From positions 1-64,000 of the forward strand of contig VIIQ02000121.1 in the NCBI GenBank assembly GCA_007449985.2: a stretch of 64,000 nucleotides of DNA. The letters are read 5' to 3'. The DNA is from Desmodesmus armatus (Eukaryota; Chlorophyta; Chlorophyceae; Sphaeropleales; Scenedesmaceae). Each line of letters opens with the position of its first letter. Within the stretch, counting starts at the first letter, position 1. Both the position numbers and the translations under genes were made by a program. Positions 1 to 11,880 of the stretch are shown in pieces. Below the pieces are notes generated by a model, which saw only the letters and a program-made list of their open reading frames with translations, did no database searches and was not told the origin of the DNA.

Positions 1-26
1 TGGCAGCCAAGGCATCATCCCCCACC
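1..26 (+). repeat. Partial copy of RtcB exon 1 at the window edge
   Basis: These bases match 128-152 inside RtcB exon 1 almost base for base (the stretch coding GSQGIIP), about 127 bp upstream. A tandem duplication that includes part of exon 1 probably extends left of the window. This copy could be the true exon and 98-203 the extra one; the window does not decide. Confidence 0.6.
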
Positions 27-97
27 CCGCCTGCTCACAGTTGTTACCATACCTCACCCCCCCCGCCCCTTTGCGCCTCCCCCCCCCCCCCCCGCAG

Positions 98-3000
98 GCT
101 CTGTTTGACCACATTCTGTGGGTGTTGGCAGCCAGGGCATCATCCCCACCACTGCCAAGGATTTGGAGGCAGCACTGGAGATGGGCATGGACTGGAGCCT
201 TAGGTGAGGGGGGACACACAAACTAGCAGACACACATACTATGGTCGATTTAGTTGGCTTGCAGCCACAGTACAGCTGTACTGTGTTTGCGCCTATGCTT
301 TGTCTGACCTTCTTAAGCGCTCAAGGTAGCCGTTGGTCACATGGAACATGGATGGCCCTGCTTGATTCCCTTACAGCCCTAGAACCCCAACGTCAGCCAG
401 GCAGACAGCTTGTTTGACTGAGCAAGCAAGACACCATCCATGCGACTGTGCTGTGTTCTAATGCACTGTGATGTGCTGTGTTCTTAAGCAATGTGACGTG
501 CTGTGTTTTTATGCGACGTGCTGTGCCGTGCTGTGCCGTGCTGTGCCGTGCTGTGTGTGTGTTGTGCTTACCAGGGAGGGTTACTCGTGGGCTGAGGACA
601 AGGAGCACTGTGAGGAGTATGGACGCATGCTCAATGCAGACCCAACAAGGTGGAGGGGGGGACTTTGGGGGGGGGAGTCTTGGGGTTTGGGGCAGGACGA
701 GGTTCTTCTTGAGGAGCAAGCTCTAGAGTAAGCTCGCCCATCAGCGATTGCAAGTGCCAACAGCTTTTTGTGAAGTCAAGATAGGAGGTGTTATGCCTGA
801 AGACCTGCTTGTAGCACCGTACTATTGCCAGCAGCAGGGGTGCAAACTGCAACACAAACCAAGTATCAGCCAGTTGAAGCTCTGTTGCACCGCTACTGAC
901 GTTGTGCTCCCTGCCTGTATATGAAACATGACGATCTGCTGTCCCAGGTCAGTGCTACTGCCTGTGTGTCAACACATCACTTGATGGTGTGCTGTTGTGG
1001 CTGCCGCTGCCCCCCTCCCCCTTGCATGTGCTTCCTACTGTGTCCCAGGTCAGTGCTCGTGCCAAGAAGCGCGGTCTGCCCCAGATGGGCACCCTGGGTG
1101 CGGCAACCACTACGCTGAGGTGCAGGTGGTGGATGAGATATTCGACGAGGCAGCAGCGCGCAAGATGGGCATCGACACACTGGGACAGGTGCGTCCACGC
1201 CCCGCTGCACTCACTGGTGCTGTGGTACCCCCTGCCCCCTTTGTCAATTGTGCATGTTGCGTCAGTCCACTGAACCAAAACATGATACATTGCAGTGTCT
1301 TTAGGCTCAGGCCACTGCTTCTGCCCTCCCCCCCCCCCCCGCCATCCCCTCTCCCCTCTCCCCCGACACACAAACACACACAAAACACCCATCCCCCCCC
1401 CCCGTCTGCAGGTGTGTGTGATGATCCACAGTGGCAGTCGTGGTTTAGGCCACCAGGTAGCCACTGATGCCTGGTGGAGATGGAGGCGGCCATGGCACGA
1501 GACGGCATCAAAACAAACGACAGGCAGCTGGCCTGTGCACGCATCAACAGCAAGGAGGGACAGGTGAACAGGAGGGGGGGGGTGAAGTGATAGGAAGGGC
1601 GAGAGGAGGGCTGGCTGCAGCTCAGCAGCATGTTCGCAAGGTGGCGGCGGCAGGACATGGCATCAAAACAAATGACACGCATCAACAGCAAAGAGGGACA
1701 GGTAAAGCGGCGGTGGGGGGGGGGGGGGGGGAGGGGGGTTTAGGGAGGGATGTTTGCGAGGTCGGCTTTGAACAGGATGGGGGGCAGGGGGAGTAGGGGA
1801 GGGGGAGGGAGGGAGGGAGGGATGGTTCAGAGGGCAGCTTTGAACAGGAGGGGGAAGAAAAGGGGATGTAGTAGGGGAGGGGGTGTTCGGGAGGGATGGT
1901 TGAGACAAGGGCTGGTCAGGATGTCCCTGTGGCTGAGGTCGTGGCAGAAGTTCAGCAGCAGCTGCTTGCTGTTTTGACAAGCCGGTGGCTGTGTCTTGCA
2001 CTCACCGAAAGCTACGGTTTGCTGGGCTGTGATGTATGGTGGAGCTGTCCTGCATCTCCTTTGACAACCGTTCTGCATGACGCTCAGCAGTCATGCATGC
2101 TGTTCTGTATGCTGTGCTGTGCTGTGCTGCCACCAGAACTACCTCCAAGCCATGGCGTGTGCGGCCAACTACGCCTGGGTGAACCGCAGCAGCATGACCT
2201 TCCTAGCCCGCCAGGCCTTTGCCAAGCAGTTCAGCAGCACACCGGACGACCTGGACATGGCAGTGGTGTATGATGTCAGCCACAACATAGCAAAGGTGGG
2301 TGGCCCTGCAGCATCTGTGTTGTCTGAAGCTGAGTGCCTATCGCCCCTCTCCCCTCCCCCTCCCCCCCCCCCCCCCCCCCCCACCACCACCACCACCAAC
2401 ATAGCAAAGGTGTGCGCTCTGTGTTATTGCTACGCCTTGCAAGTGACCCTGTGACTGCTGCACTTTCTGCCTGCCGTTGCTTGTACTCCTACTCAAGCTG
2501 ACAACTGCGTACACCTAGGGACAAAAGTTTGTGCTCAATGTGACTGACACAGTAGCACTCACAAGCTAGAACATCAGCTTTGTCATCAGTACCCACCACC
2601 ACACAGCTGAAGAGGTGCACTACCAGAGCAGTTGCATGACAGGCTCTGCCAATCACTGCAACCATCAATGCATGCAAGTGCAACCCTGGGGGTGACCCCC
2701 TCAAAAAGTGCCTGAAATTGCAAGGTGATTTTGACCCCCACACCCTTCAGTCCAGGCTGCAGCCACAAGAATGGATGCTGCAGATAGCCCCACCAGCTGC
2801 ATGTATGCCTCACCCCCAGCCCATCCCCTGTCCCCAAAGCCATGTGCAGCTTCAGCACAGAGAAGGCCAACCTGGCAGCCAGCACCCCTGAAAGCAAGTG
2901 GCAATTTCACCTCTGGAACACACACACAACAGGCCACAGGCTGGTGGAAGCTGAGCAGGCACCCCAAGGCTCCCACCGCCCCATCAATAAGGAAGGTGCT

Positions 3001-4970
3001 AGGTGCTTGGTGCTGGTGCGGCTAAGGCTAAGGCTAGGCGCGCGCGTGGCATCAACCGGGTGGGGGAGGGTAGTCTCGATCGCCGGCTGCACGCACCACA
3101 AAACACCGCGCTGACCACCTTGGCCAACGCACAACAGTAGTGCAATGGGAAAGCTGAGAAACGTTCAAATACCGATAATCAACGGAAACTGCTGCTGTCT
3201 TGGGGTGACAGGGAATTTGTGTCGGTCGTAAAAACTTTTGTCCCCAAGTGTACATGTCATATAGGCCCGACATTGACTCAAACGCATGCTGCGTCCGTGC
3301 GGCGAGAGCTGTGCTGTGCTGTGCTGTGCTGTGCGTGCTGTGTGATATGGTGTTGTGCCTGCAGGTTGAGGAGCACATGGTTGACGGCAAGCTGATGAAG
3401 CTGTTGGTGCACCGCAAGGGCTCAACACGCGCCTTCCCACCTCACCACCCCCTCATACCCGTGGACTACCAACTCACAGGTGAGGCAATGCTTTAATACA
3501 TTGCCTGGCACGGCACGCCCTGTGGGCACAAGCTGTGCGTCAAGCACACTCAAGTTGTTTGCTTTGCGCAGCAATGCATCTTCTTGCAGAGCGGTACTAT
3601 CCACATCAGTTGTGCTGCTTTGTGCTTGGATAGTAGGGTTGCATAGCACAGATGCAAGTGCAGTTGTTGCCGTTGTCGATACCCATCAGCTGCAGATGTG
3701 CTTAGTGTGCAGCTGTGCCACTTGCGGTGTCGAAACACTAGCTGACGAGTGTATGCCACTATCGTATGTACATGTGAGCCTCTGCTGGTGTGCTGCTGTT
3801 GTACTGTTGTTGTGCTGTTGTTGTGCTGGTGTGCAGGCCAGCCAGTGTTGATAGGTGGCACCATGGGCACCTGCAGCTACGTCCTCACTGGAACTGACAA
3901 GGGACTGCAGGAAACATTCGGCAGCACATGCCACGGAGCAGGTGAGGGAGACACAGATGGCGCATTGGCTTGGGCCCCTCCATCTGGGTGCACGGCAATC
4001 ACAGATTGCATGGCATGCAAGATCTTGATCTGGATTGTGCGACAGTGCTGCTGGAAGGATGCAAATGCACTCCAGGTTTTAGGTTTGAAAGCATCCACAG
4101 TCGCTGAAGTCGTTCTTACATATGTAGATGCTAGCTAGTGAGGTGACAGTGCAGCTGGTACATTTCAAAAAGACAGTCAAGATCGTGTGTGCTATGCTTT
4201 GCTGTGCTGCAGGTCGTGCTCGCAGCCGCAACAACAGCCGGCACAAGCTTGACTACCAGCAGGTGCTTGACAACCTGAAGGCCAAGGGCATAGCCATAAG
4301 GGTGGCCAGCCCTAAGCTGGTCATGGAGGAGGCGCCAGAGAGCTACAAGGTGAGGGGGGTCGGGGGGGGGGGTGGGGTGGGGTGGGAGGGGTGGCTGTCT
4401 CCCGGAGACAGGCCCTGTGGAGGTGTGGCGAGCACACAGTGCCACTGGTCATGTGTGTGTAGGTGTAGGGGGGGAGGGGGGGGGGCACGAGGCCCTGCGC
4501 TCCAGTGGAGCTGTGCCTAGGAGGCGCCAGAAAGCTACAAAGTGAGAATAGGGCACCTGTGGAGGTGTGATGAGCACTGGCAGTGCCAGAAGCAAGGTGT
4601 GCATGCAATGCATGCAGCTGCGCAGCTTGTGCCGCTCAGTGTGGTGCCTGTGACAGCCTGTGTGACTCACACCCTGAAGGGGGTGGTTTTATGGCGGCTG
4701 AATGGCCACTGACAGCAGTGCCGTTTCTGTCAATCAAAAGCAAGGTGTGCATGCATGGGTGCAGCTGTGCAGCTTGTGCCACACAGTGTGGTGCCTTTTA
4801 CAGCCTGTGTGACTGGGCAGTTTGGTGTCAATGAAGAGTTTCATTGTGGCTGACTGGGCAGTGCTGTGTTTGTGCTGCAGGACGTGACGTCTGTGGTTGA
4901 CACGTGCCATGAAGCAGGCATATCCAAGAAGGCGGTGAAGTTGCGGCCCATCGCAGTCATCAAGGGTTGA
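98..4970 (+). CDS. RTCB: RNA-splicing ligase RtcB homologue (3' part, nine exons)
   Basis: RtcB joins 2',3'-cyclic phosphate and 5'-OH RNA ends, in tRNA splicing and in repair of other cleaved RNAs. Exons seen: 98-203, 575-649, 1049-1188, 1412-1563, 2137-2295, 3365-3479, 3837-3941, 4213-4349 and 4881-4970 (stop TGA). Visible family motifs in order are [104 protein letters not shown], the CHGAGR motif bearing the guanylylated histidine, and the ending [10 protein letters not shown]. The N-terminal third, with the first metal-binding residues, lies left of the window. Exons 1-4 each need one extra base (near 116, 642, 1102 and 1470) to stay in frame; exons 5-9 read cleanly. The TGTAA at 5115 ends the transcript. 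Family assignment is secure; whether this copy is intact is not. Confidence 0.93.
1565..1905 (+). repeat. G-rich polypurine tract in RtcB intron 4
   Basis: The + strand is almost pure purine, with G runs up to about 17 and many GGGAGGGA blocks. Repeats of a TGAACAGGAGGGG-type unit suggest it grew by duplication of sequence next to the exon 4 donor. Such tracts can form quadruplex or triplex structures; none is shown here. Confidence 0.6.
1640..1705 (+). repeat. Degenerate copy of the RtcB exon 4 end inside intron 4
   Basis: The stretch repeats pieces of exon 4 (about 1488-1569), including the bases coding GIKTND, the [15 protein letters not shown] end and the following GT donor. It carries point changes and an internal deletion. 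It sits in a purine-rich intron, downstream of the real donor at 1564. Confidence 0.7.
4327..4820 (+). repeat. Two tandem duplications in RtcB intron 8
   Basis: The end of exon 8 ([14 protein letters not shown], from about 4327, plus donor and downstream intron to about 4448) recurs at 4519-4582 with a few changes. Separately, about 82 bp at 4591-4672 recurs at 4739-4820. Both are direct repeats wholly or mostly within intron 8. Confidence 0.75.
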
Positions 4971-5114
4971 CGGGGTCTGGGGCTAGCAGGGTTGCAGCGG
5001 CGTGATTCCTTTGCAGAGCGTGGAACAGTGGCTGGACGAACCCGCCATTTGTGGGTGGTCTCGCCGCCTTGTGCTTGCAAACCGTGACACATGATTGAAT
5101 GTGGAGCTTGATTT

Positions 5115-5119
5115 TGTAA
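5115..5119 (+). terminator. TGTAA polyadenylation signal of RtcB
   Basis: TGTAA lies 145 bases after the RtcB stop codon. TGTAA is the usual poly(A) signal of Chlamydomonadales, and it recurs after other genes in this window. Confidence 0.6.
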
Positions 5120-5135
5120 CAACTGTACATATCTG

Positions 5136-6686
5136 TGGCAAGCATGCTCGCTTGTGGGTTTTACCTGGGTGGCAGCCGCTGCTGGCAGGAGCAGCACCAG
5201 GCAGGGGAGGTGGAGAGAAAGGAAGGAGAATGGGGTCTACTGCACTTTGTCAATGTTCAAGTGCTGCTTTGTCATACATCTACACCCCTGCGCGGCCCAA
5301 GGTTTGCGGGAAACCTGGCAGGAGCAGCAGCAGCAAATTGAGGAAGATGCAGCAGCAGCAAGTTGCAGGACTAGCAGCGGGCAGTGGTGCTGGTGGTAGT
5401 TGTGGTGCTGGCTTTGGCTGCCACCATGATGATACCACCACCATGCAGCGGATACCAACATAGTCCTGTTGCAGCAATCACAGCTGCAGGTGGAGCTGGA
5501 AAGCAACATAGCAGTGGCCCTGTTCCAGAAAGCTCTCCTGCTGCTTGCATTTTGTCACCTTGCCCCCTGTGCTGCCGTTATAATGGCAAATACATTTGCG
5601 AGCTCTGCAGCTGAGAGCTGTGCCTGCAGCCCGCTTCCAGTGCTCCATCTGATACTGTCAAGAAGCCTGGAGGTGTGTGTGTCCGACAGCTGCTGCTGCT
5701 GCTGTCGCCAGGGTGCCTCAGTGTGCTGCCTTGGCGGTTGAAAGCCTAGGCTGGTGGGGGCAGCCAACTATCAAGGGCGTGCTAGCAGTCCTAGAGGTAA
5801 CAAGCTGCAATATAAGCCTTTCCAAAAAAATGGCTGGTTCTGCTGCTGCACTGCACAGGACCTTGGGCAGTCGGGTTCAATGCTGCTGTTCTGGGTGTTC
5901 CTGTGGCTGCTCCTGCACTGTCGTTGTCTTGACTGTAAGCCTAAGGAAGTGTTACTCCGGCCCTACTATCTTCTGTAACGGAAACCGCCATGGACCTTTG
6001 CAGGCGACCACTGCTGCTGTTGTTGTTGTTGAGTTGAAGTTTGGGTCAGGGACTGCTGCAGGGGCTGGCAGCGCCAAGTCACCACCGAACCGCGTTTCTG
6101 ACACAAAGCGAAGGCTGCCTGCGGCAGCTGTCGCCGTCCGACACTTGTTACCCTAAGCCCTAAACCGTTGTTGAGGCTGGCTCCATTTCGGCCATATAGG
6201 TCGGCGCGCCCCAGATATGTCTACAACTTGCCCGAGACAATTGTGTCGATTGCACCCGATAATTGTCGATACTGCTGCTCTTATTCCTTCTGCCTCATAT
6301 GCACGAGAACCAGGCAGTACATAGTCTTGCAGAACTGGCCACCGCATAGCATGCTGAGCTTCTTTGAAATGTTCTTAAGCTACTAAAGAGCGCTGGCCAG
6401 CAGGGAAGCCAGCGCTGGCATGCTGGAGTGCGGGGCGTGGATGCAACAGTGCAAGTGCAGTCCGCGAAGGCCACAGCCACCAGGAGCAATTGCGCTTGCA
6501 ATGAAAGGTATGTACGTCTTCACTGAGTGTATTGGATGGTTCAGATGCAGCGGGATGAGCATTCTTAAGAACCTTCAAAGGCAGGGGCAGCTGCTGTCAA
6601 CAACCATGTAATACCTAAAAGCCATAGGACCTTGTGTAGCAGCTATCCATGTACCTGCTGCTGTAGGACTTGTGTGCACCTCCGCA
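5136..6686. other. Region without a recognisable gene
   Basis: Open frames here (for example 5677-6156 + and 6153-6501 -) are rich in Cys, Ala and Gln from CTG/CAG triplets and show no family motif that I recognise. TGTAA occurs at 6607. Part of the stretch could be untranslated sequence of an unseen gene, but nothing supports that. Confidence 0.5.
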
Positions 6687-9430
6687 GGTGCTGCATTGCC
6701 GACGGGCACCCTTTTCCCTTGACCTGCAGGTGCTGCCCTATACCTGTGTCAGAGGGTGTTTGCAGGTGCTGCCTTGCCGACGGGCACCCTTTCCCTTGAC
6801 TTGCAGGTGCTGCCATATACTTGTGTCAGAGGGTGTTCGCAGGTGCTGCCATGCCGACGGGCACCCCTTTTCCCTTGACCTGCAGGTGCTGCCCTATACT
6901 TGTGTCAGAGGGTGTTCGCAGGTGCTGCCATGCCGACGGGCACCCCCTTTCCCTTGACCTGCAGGTGCTGCCCTATACTTGTGTCAGGGATGTTCGCAGG
7001 TGCTGCCTTGCCGACGGGCACCCCCTTTCCCTTGACCTGCAGGTGCTGCCCTATACTTGTGTCAGGGATGTTTGCAGGTGCTGCCATGCCGACGGGCACC
7101 CCCTTTCCCTTGACCTGCAGGTGCTGCCCTATACTTGTGTCAGGGATGTTTGCAGGTGCTGCCATGCCGACGGGCATCCTTTCCCTTGACCTGCAGGTGC
7201 TGCCCTATACTTGTGTCAGGGATGTTTGTGCAGGTGCTGCCATGCCGACGGGCACCCTTTCCCTTGAACTGCAGGTGCTGCCCTATACTTGTGTCAGGGA
7301 TGTTTGCAGGTGCTGCTTTGCCGACGGGCACCCCTTTCCCTTGAACTGCAGGCGCTGCCCTATACTTGTGTCAGGGATGTTTGCAGGTGCTGCCATGCCG
7401 ACGGGCACCCTTTCCCTTGAACTGCAGGTGCTGCCCTATACTTTGTCAGAGGGTGTTCGCAGGTGCTGCCATGCCGACGGGCACCCTTTCCCTTGAACTG
7501 CAGGTGCTGCCCTATACTTGTGTCTGGGATGTTTGCAGGTGCTGCTTTGCCGACGGGCACCCCTTTCCCTTGTCTTGCAGGTGCTGCCCTATACTTGTGT
7601 CAGGGATGTTTGCAGGTGCTGCCATGCCGACGGGCACCCCTTTCCCTTGACTTGCAGGTGCTGCCCTATACTTGTGTCAGAGATGCTCGCAGGTGCTGCC
7701 ATGCCGACGGGCACCCTTTTCCCTTGCACTGCAGGTGCTGCCCTATACTTGTGTCAGGGATGTTCGCAGGTGCTGCCTTGCCGACGGGCACCCTTTCCCT
7801 TGATATGCAGGTGCTGCCCTATACTTGTGTCAGGGATGCTCGCAGGTGCTGCCATGCCGACGGGCACCCTTTTCCCTTGAACTGCAGGTGCTGCCCTATA
7901 CTTTGTCAGAGGGTGTTCGCAGGTGCTGCCATGCCGACGGGCACCCTTTTCCCTTGAACTGCAGGTGCTGCCCTATACTTGTGTCTGGGATGTTTGCAGG
8001 TGCTGCTTTGCCGACGGGCACCCCTTTCCCTTGACTTGCAGGTGCTGCCCTATACTTGTGTCAGGGATGTTTGCAGGTGCTGCTTTGCCGACGGGCACCC
8101 CTTTCCCTTGACTTGCAGGTGCTGCCCTATACTTGTGTCAGAGATGCTCGCAGGTGCTGCCATGCCGACGGGCACCCTTTTCCCTTGCACTGCAGGTGCT
8201 GCCCTACACTTGTGTCAGGGATGTTCGCAGGTGCTGCCTTGCCGACGGGCACCCCTTTCCCTTGAACTGCAGGTGCTGCCCTACACTTGTGTCAGGGGTG
8301 TTCGCAGGTGCTGCCATGCCGACGGGCACCTTTTTCCTTGACCTGCAGGTGCTGCCCTATACTTGTGTCAGGGATGCTCGCAGGTGCTGCCATGCCGACG
8401 GGCACCCCTTTTCCCTTGAACTGCAGGTGCTGCCCTATACTTGTGTCAGGGATGTTTGCAGGTGCTGCTTTGCCGACGGGCACCCCTTTCCCTTGACTTG
8501 CAGGTGCTGCCCTATACTTGTGTCAGAGATGCTCGCAGGTGCTGCCATGCCGACGGGCACCCTTTTCCCTTGCACTGCAGGTGCTGCCCTATACTTGTGT
8601 CAGGGATGTTCGCAGGTGCTGCCTTGCCGACGGGCACCCCTTTCCCTTGAACTGCAGGTGCTGCCCTACACTTGTGTCAGGGGTGTTCGCAGGTGCTGCC
8701 ATGCCGACGGGCACCTTTTTCCTTGACCTGCAGGTGCTGCCCTATACTTGTGTCAGGGATGCTCGCAGGTGCTGCCATGCCGACGGGCACCCCTTTTCCC
8801 TTGAACTGCAGGTGCTGCCCTATACTTGTGTCAGGGATGCTCGCAGGTGCTGCCATGCCGACGGGCACCCGTTTTCCCTTGAACTGCAGGTGCTGCCCTA
8901 TACCTGTGTCAGAGGGTGTTTGCAGGTGCTGCCATGCCGACCGCCACCCCTTGCCTTGAACTGCAGGTGCTGCCCTATACCTGTGTCAGAGGGTGTTCGC
9001 AGGTGCTGCCATGCCGACTGCCACCCCTTGCCTTGACTTGCAGGTGCTGCCAGCTATGCTTGTCTTTTTCTGCAGGTGCTGCCATGCCGACGGGCACCCT
9101 TTTCTCTTGAACTGCAGGTGCTGCCCTATACTTGTGTCAGAGGGTGTTCGCAGGTGCTGCCATGCCGACGGGCACCCTTTCCCTTGAACTGCAGGTGCTG
9201 CCCTATGCTTGTGTCAGAGGGTGTTCGCAGGTGCTGCCTTGCCGACGGGCACTCCTTTCCCTTGAACTGCAGGTGCTGCCAGCTATGCTTGTCTCTTTCT
9301 GCAGGTGCTGCCATGCCGACGGGCACCCTTATCCCTTGACCTGCAGGTGCTGCCGTATACGTGTGTCGAAAGGTGTGTTCGCAGGTGCTGCCATGCCGAC
9401 GGGCACCCTATTTATGAATTGCAGGCGCTG
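6687..9430 (+). repeat. 77-bp minisatellite array, 36 units
   Basis: A near-perfect tandem array, counted by the marker CCGACGGGCAC and its variants, which recurs 36 times from 6699 to 9394 with a mean spacing of 77.0 bp. Each unit is dimeric: two half-units of about 35 and 42 bp each begin with GCAGGTGCTGCC, one continuing CTATACTTGTGTCAG and the other ATGCCGACGGGCACC. Unit length varies by one or two bases through C- and T-run changes. Larger repeats exist: a block from 8133 recurs at 8518 (385 bp, five units) and one from 7463 recurs near 7923 (about six units). Two of the three forward frames stay open for long distances, so long ORFs arise without coding meaning. Decayed half-units continue to about 9610. 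Confidence 0.97.
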
Positions 9431-9984
9431 GCCCCCCTATCTGTTCTCAGAAGGGCCTTGCAGCGATTTGTGTTTGCCTGCAGGTGCTGGTCCCCCTCTT
9501 CCTTTGCTTGCAGGGGCTGGGCCCCTTGTTTTTTGCTTGCATGTGCCTTTTTGTTGCTTGCAGATGCTGCCCCCCCCCCCCTTCAGTGTTTGCAGGTGCT
9601 GCCAGCAGCAGTGTAGGAGCTGCGGGCAGCAGGGTGGCATCAGCAGCGGAAGCCGCGGTCACCAGTGGCAGTGTGCAGAGCAGCAGCAGCAACAGCTGCT
9701 CAACCAGCGGCACGTGGTAACGCCAGTGGCAGGTGATGTCTTTTTGCAGGATGGACACTGTGCAGATGCCTGGGCCACGCATCAGCAGCGGCAGGACATA
9801 GCAGGTGAAGAGTCTGCAGCGGCAGAGCCTGCTGCTGCTGGAAGTGCCGCCCGCCAGACTCTGCAGTTGCGATGTGCCGCTTTGTGGGATGGGCACCTGC
9901 TTGTGGCTGCTTGCATTCTGATGGATGGATTGCATAGCATGGAGGATGACGCGAGGGAGAAGCTGTCAGACCCCCGGGGGCTGG

Positions 9985-10270
9985 CCAGATTTTTTTGGGT
10001 CTGGCCCCAGATGTACACAATGGAGACCTCGAGACCATCAACCCAAACCTGGCTGGCCTGCCGGCTGTGGGTTTTCCCCGACGCATACACAGCAGCAGAG
10101 GAGAGTGCAGCAGCCAGCAGCAGCAGCTGCCTGTGGGGTTGCAGATGGTATGGCCCATGTTTGGCGAGCAGCAGCCTTTGAGGGTGGGTCGCTGGGTACC
10201 CAGCCAACCGGTTGAGCAGGCTGCGGCTGTTGCTGCCAAGGCGCATCCACAGCTTGCAGCAGCTGCCGCA
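9985..10270 (+). pseudogene. Amidase-signature family C-terminal fragment
   Basis: The frame starting at 9995 reads NPNLAGLPAVGFP and, after a Gln-rich insert, LPVGLQMVWPMFGEQQPLRVGR. This is the C-terminal hallmark of amidase-signature enzymes such as GatA and fatty-acid amide hydrolases (NLAGLPA followed by LPVGLQ). The preceding YTM reads in another frame. The catalytic Lys-Ser-Ser region and the GGSSGGS loop are not visible upstream, where the 77-bp array and Gln-rich sequence lie instead. It is probably a stranded fragment or the last exon of a heavily interrupted gene. The family call is moderate; no substrate can be inferred. Confidence 0.4.
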
Positions 10271-11530
10271 TTGGAGCAGTTATTTGCAGTGGAAACGATG
10301 CTGCTACGGCGGGTAACACAGTATGGCTTTGCTGATCTAACCAACCAAGGCAGTGCAGCCTCAAGTCTGTACTCGGCACCGGCAATGAGGACCACAAGCA
10401 CAGCCGTGATTTTGAACTGCTGTGCACAGACTGCGGCTGGTGCCACACAGCGTAGCAGTGGGTGTGGTGCTGCCAAGAGGAACACTCCAAATAGGCGCAG
10501 TGTGTCGACAGAGAGACTGCATGCGTGCACATGCATGCTGGCTAGCAGTCATCCGACAAGGATAGTCAAACAATGACGCTAGTACGGAAAACCAGGGCGA
10601 TCCCTGCATCAAAGCTGTCGTGTGTGAAGGGGCAGGTCTGGTGCCTACAGGCTGTTGCCATGCTCTGTGGCAGCAGGACTGTGTCAGTCCCACAACTCTC
10701 TGCACTGCAAGTGCCTCCAAATCTAGCAGCCTTGTGCACCGCACTGTTGGACAGAAGCTGCAGCAGCTGCTGGTCTGATCATCAGTGCTGCAGCCATTAT
10801 TAGAAGACAGACAACCAATGGCTTCTCTATCGGCCCCTTCTGTCTCCAGCATTGAGGCTTCCCCCTTTTGACTGTGCCAGGCGCCTGCATGCATCCTCAG
10901 TGTACAGTGGAGCACCACTCGACAAGTGGAGTCCGCCGCCAACAGTCTGACCCCTCTTCGGCCCTGCCAGCCGGGCCATACCATATCAGGGTTCTTTTTA
11001 GTAGTAAATGCCATAATTCAGGGAAAACTGCGCACAACCAGGGTCAACCTGAACCCTGTGACAGGTCTTGCCCAGGGTGGTTGGACAGCTCCTACATACC
11101 AAGGTGCTGCGTGGGGAGGAGTCAAAGAGTTGTCCGGCTTAGCATGTAGATATATATGTAACGCGTCTGAATGATGGTGAAGCACAAGCTGCAGGCGAGC
11201 TGGCAGGTTCCTGTGAGGTGAGTTCGCGCGCAGTGGGATTCATGTCCCAACCAGCTTCAGGGGAAGAGATTCAATGCATGCAATTCATTATTAGTTTTTC
11301 TTTAGTGTTAACAAGGGGAGCAAGGGAGCTGGCTCCTTGGCAACAGCAGCCTTTCGATGTTGGGAGCTACGTGCCAACTCTGGCTGCTCAATATCCTGCA
11401 GCTCCGGGCCCCGTTTGGAACAAAGAACTAGAACAAATAATCGTTCATCGCGGCTAACAGCGGCTTACTGCTGTTTTGTGGCGCAGGTGTCTCTGCTGCT
11501 GCTGCCTGCCTCTCCTGGTTGGCGCCCTTC

Positions 11531-11880
11531 AAGTACAAGGCCACATGCATCCACTCCAACCTCACGGCGTGTGTCTTCTGCATGTGTGGATCCGTTCACG
11601 CATGAACACGCTATAGACCCCTGTCCCCCGCCCAGCACTGCTGTGGTAGGGACCAGACAGGGTGCCAGTGCCTGGTAGAGCTGCTCTTGCTAGTTCTGCC
11701 AGCACCCACCGGCACAGCACACCAGCAGCCATTCAACAAAGTTGCGTGCTGTGCCGTGGGTGAGCACTGGAGTTGTTGTTGGCAGCATGCGCGGGTGGTG
11801 TTGGCGCTGCACGGGCACCGTTCGGCGTCTTTTAAGTCCTCCAGTGCCAGTTGCTGCTTCGGCCCCACCACCCCTGGCCT
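11531..11880 (+). repeat. Duplicated segment, copy 1
   Basis: This resembles 12703-13048 over about 350 bp, at roughly 80% identity by eye. Shared marks are AAGTACAAGGCC/AAGTACACGGCC, a GTGTGGATCCGTTCAC block, GACCCCTGTCCC, CAGCACCCACCGGCACAGCAC and CCCCACCACCCCTGGCC. It encodes nothing that I recognise. Confidence 0.8.

Noticed and set aside
6900..8726. Long open frames (up to 198 codons) rich in Cys and Pro across the array
   Set aside because: They follow from a 77-bp repeat lacking stops in two frames; unit length is not a multiple of three, frames shift at every indel, and no start context or splice structure supports translation.
6687..9430. CRISPR-like array
   Set aside because: There are no unique spacers; the whole 77-bp unit repeats, and the genome is eukaryotic.
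9132..10181. 349-codon open frame
   Set aside because: It starts inside the minisatellite and runs through Gln/Ala-rich sequence in a frame different from the amidase-like motif, with no family signature.
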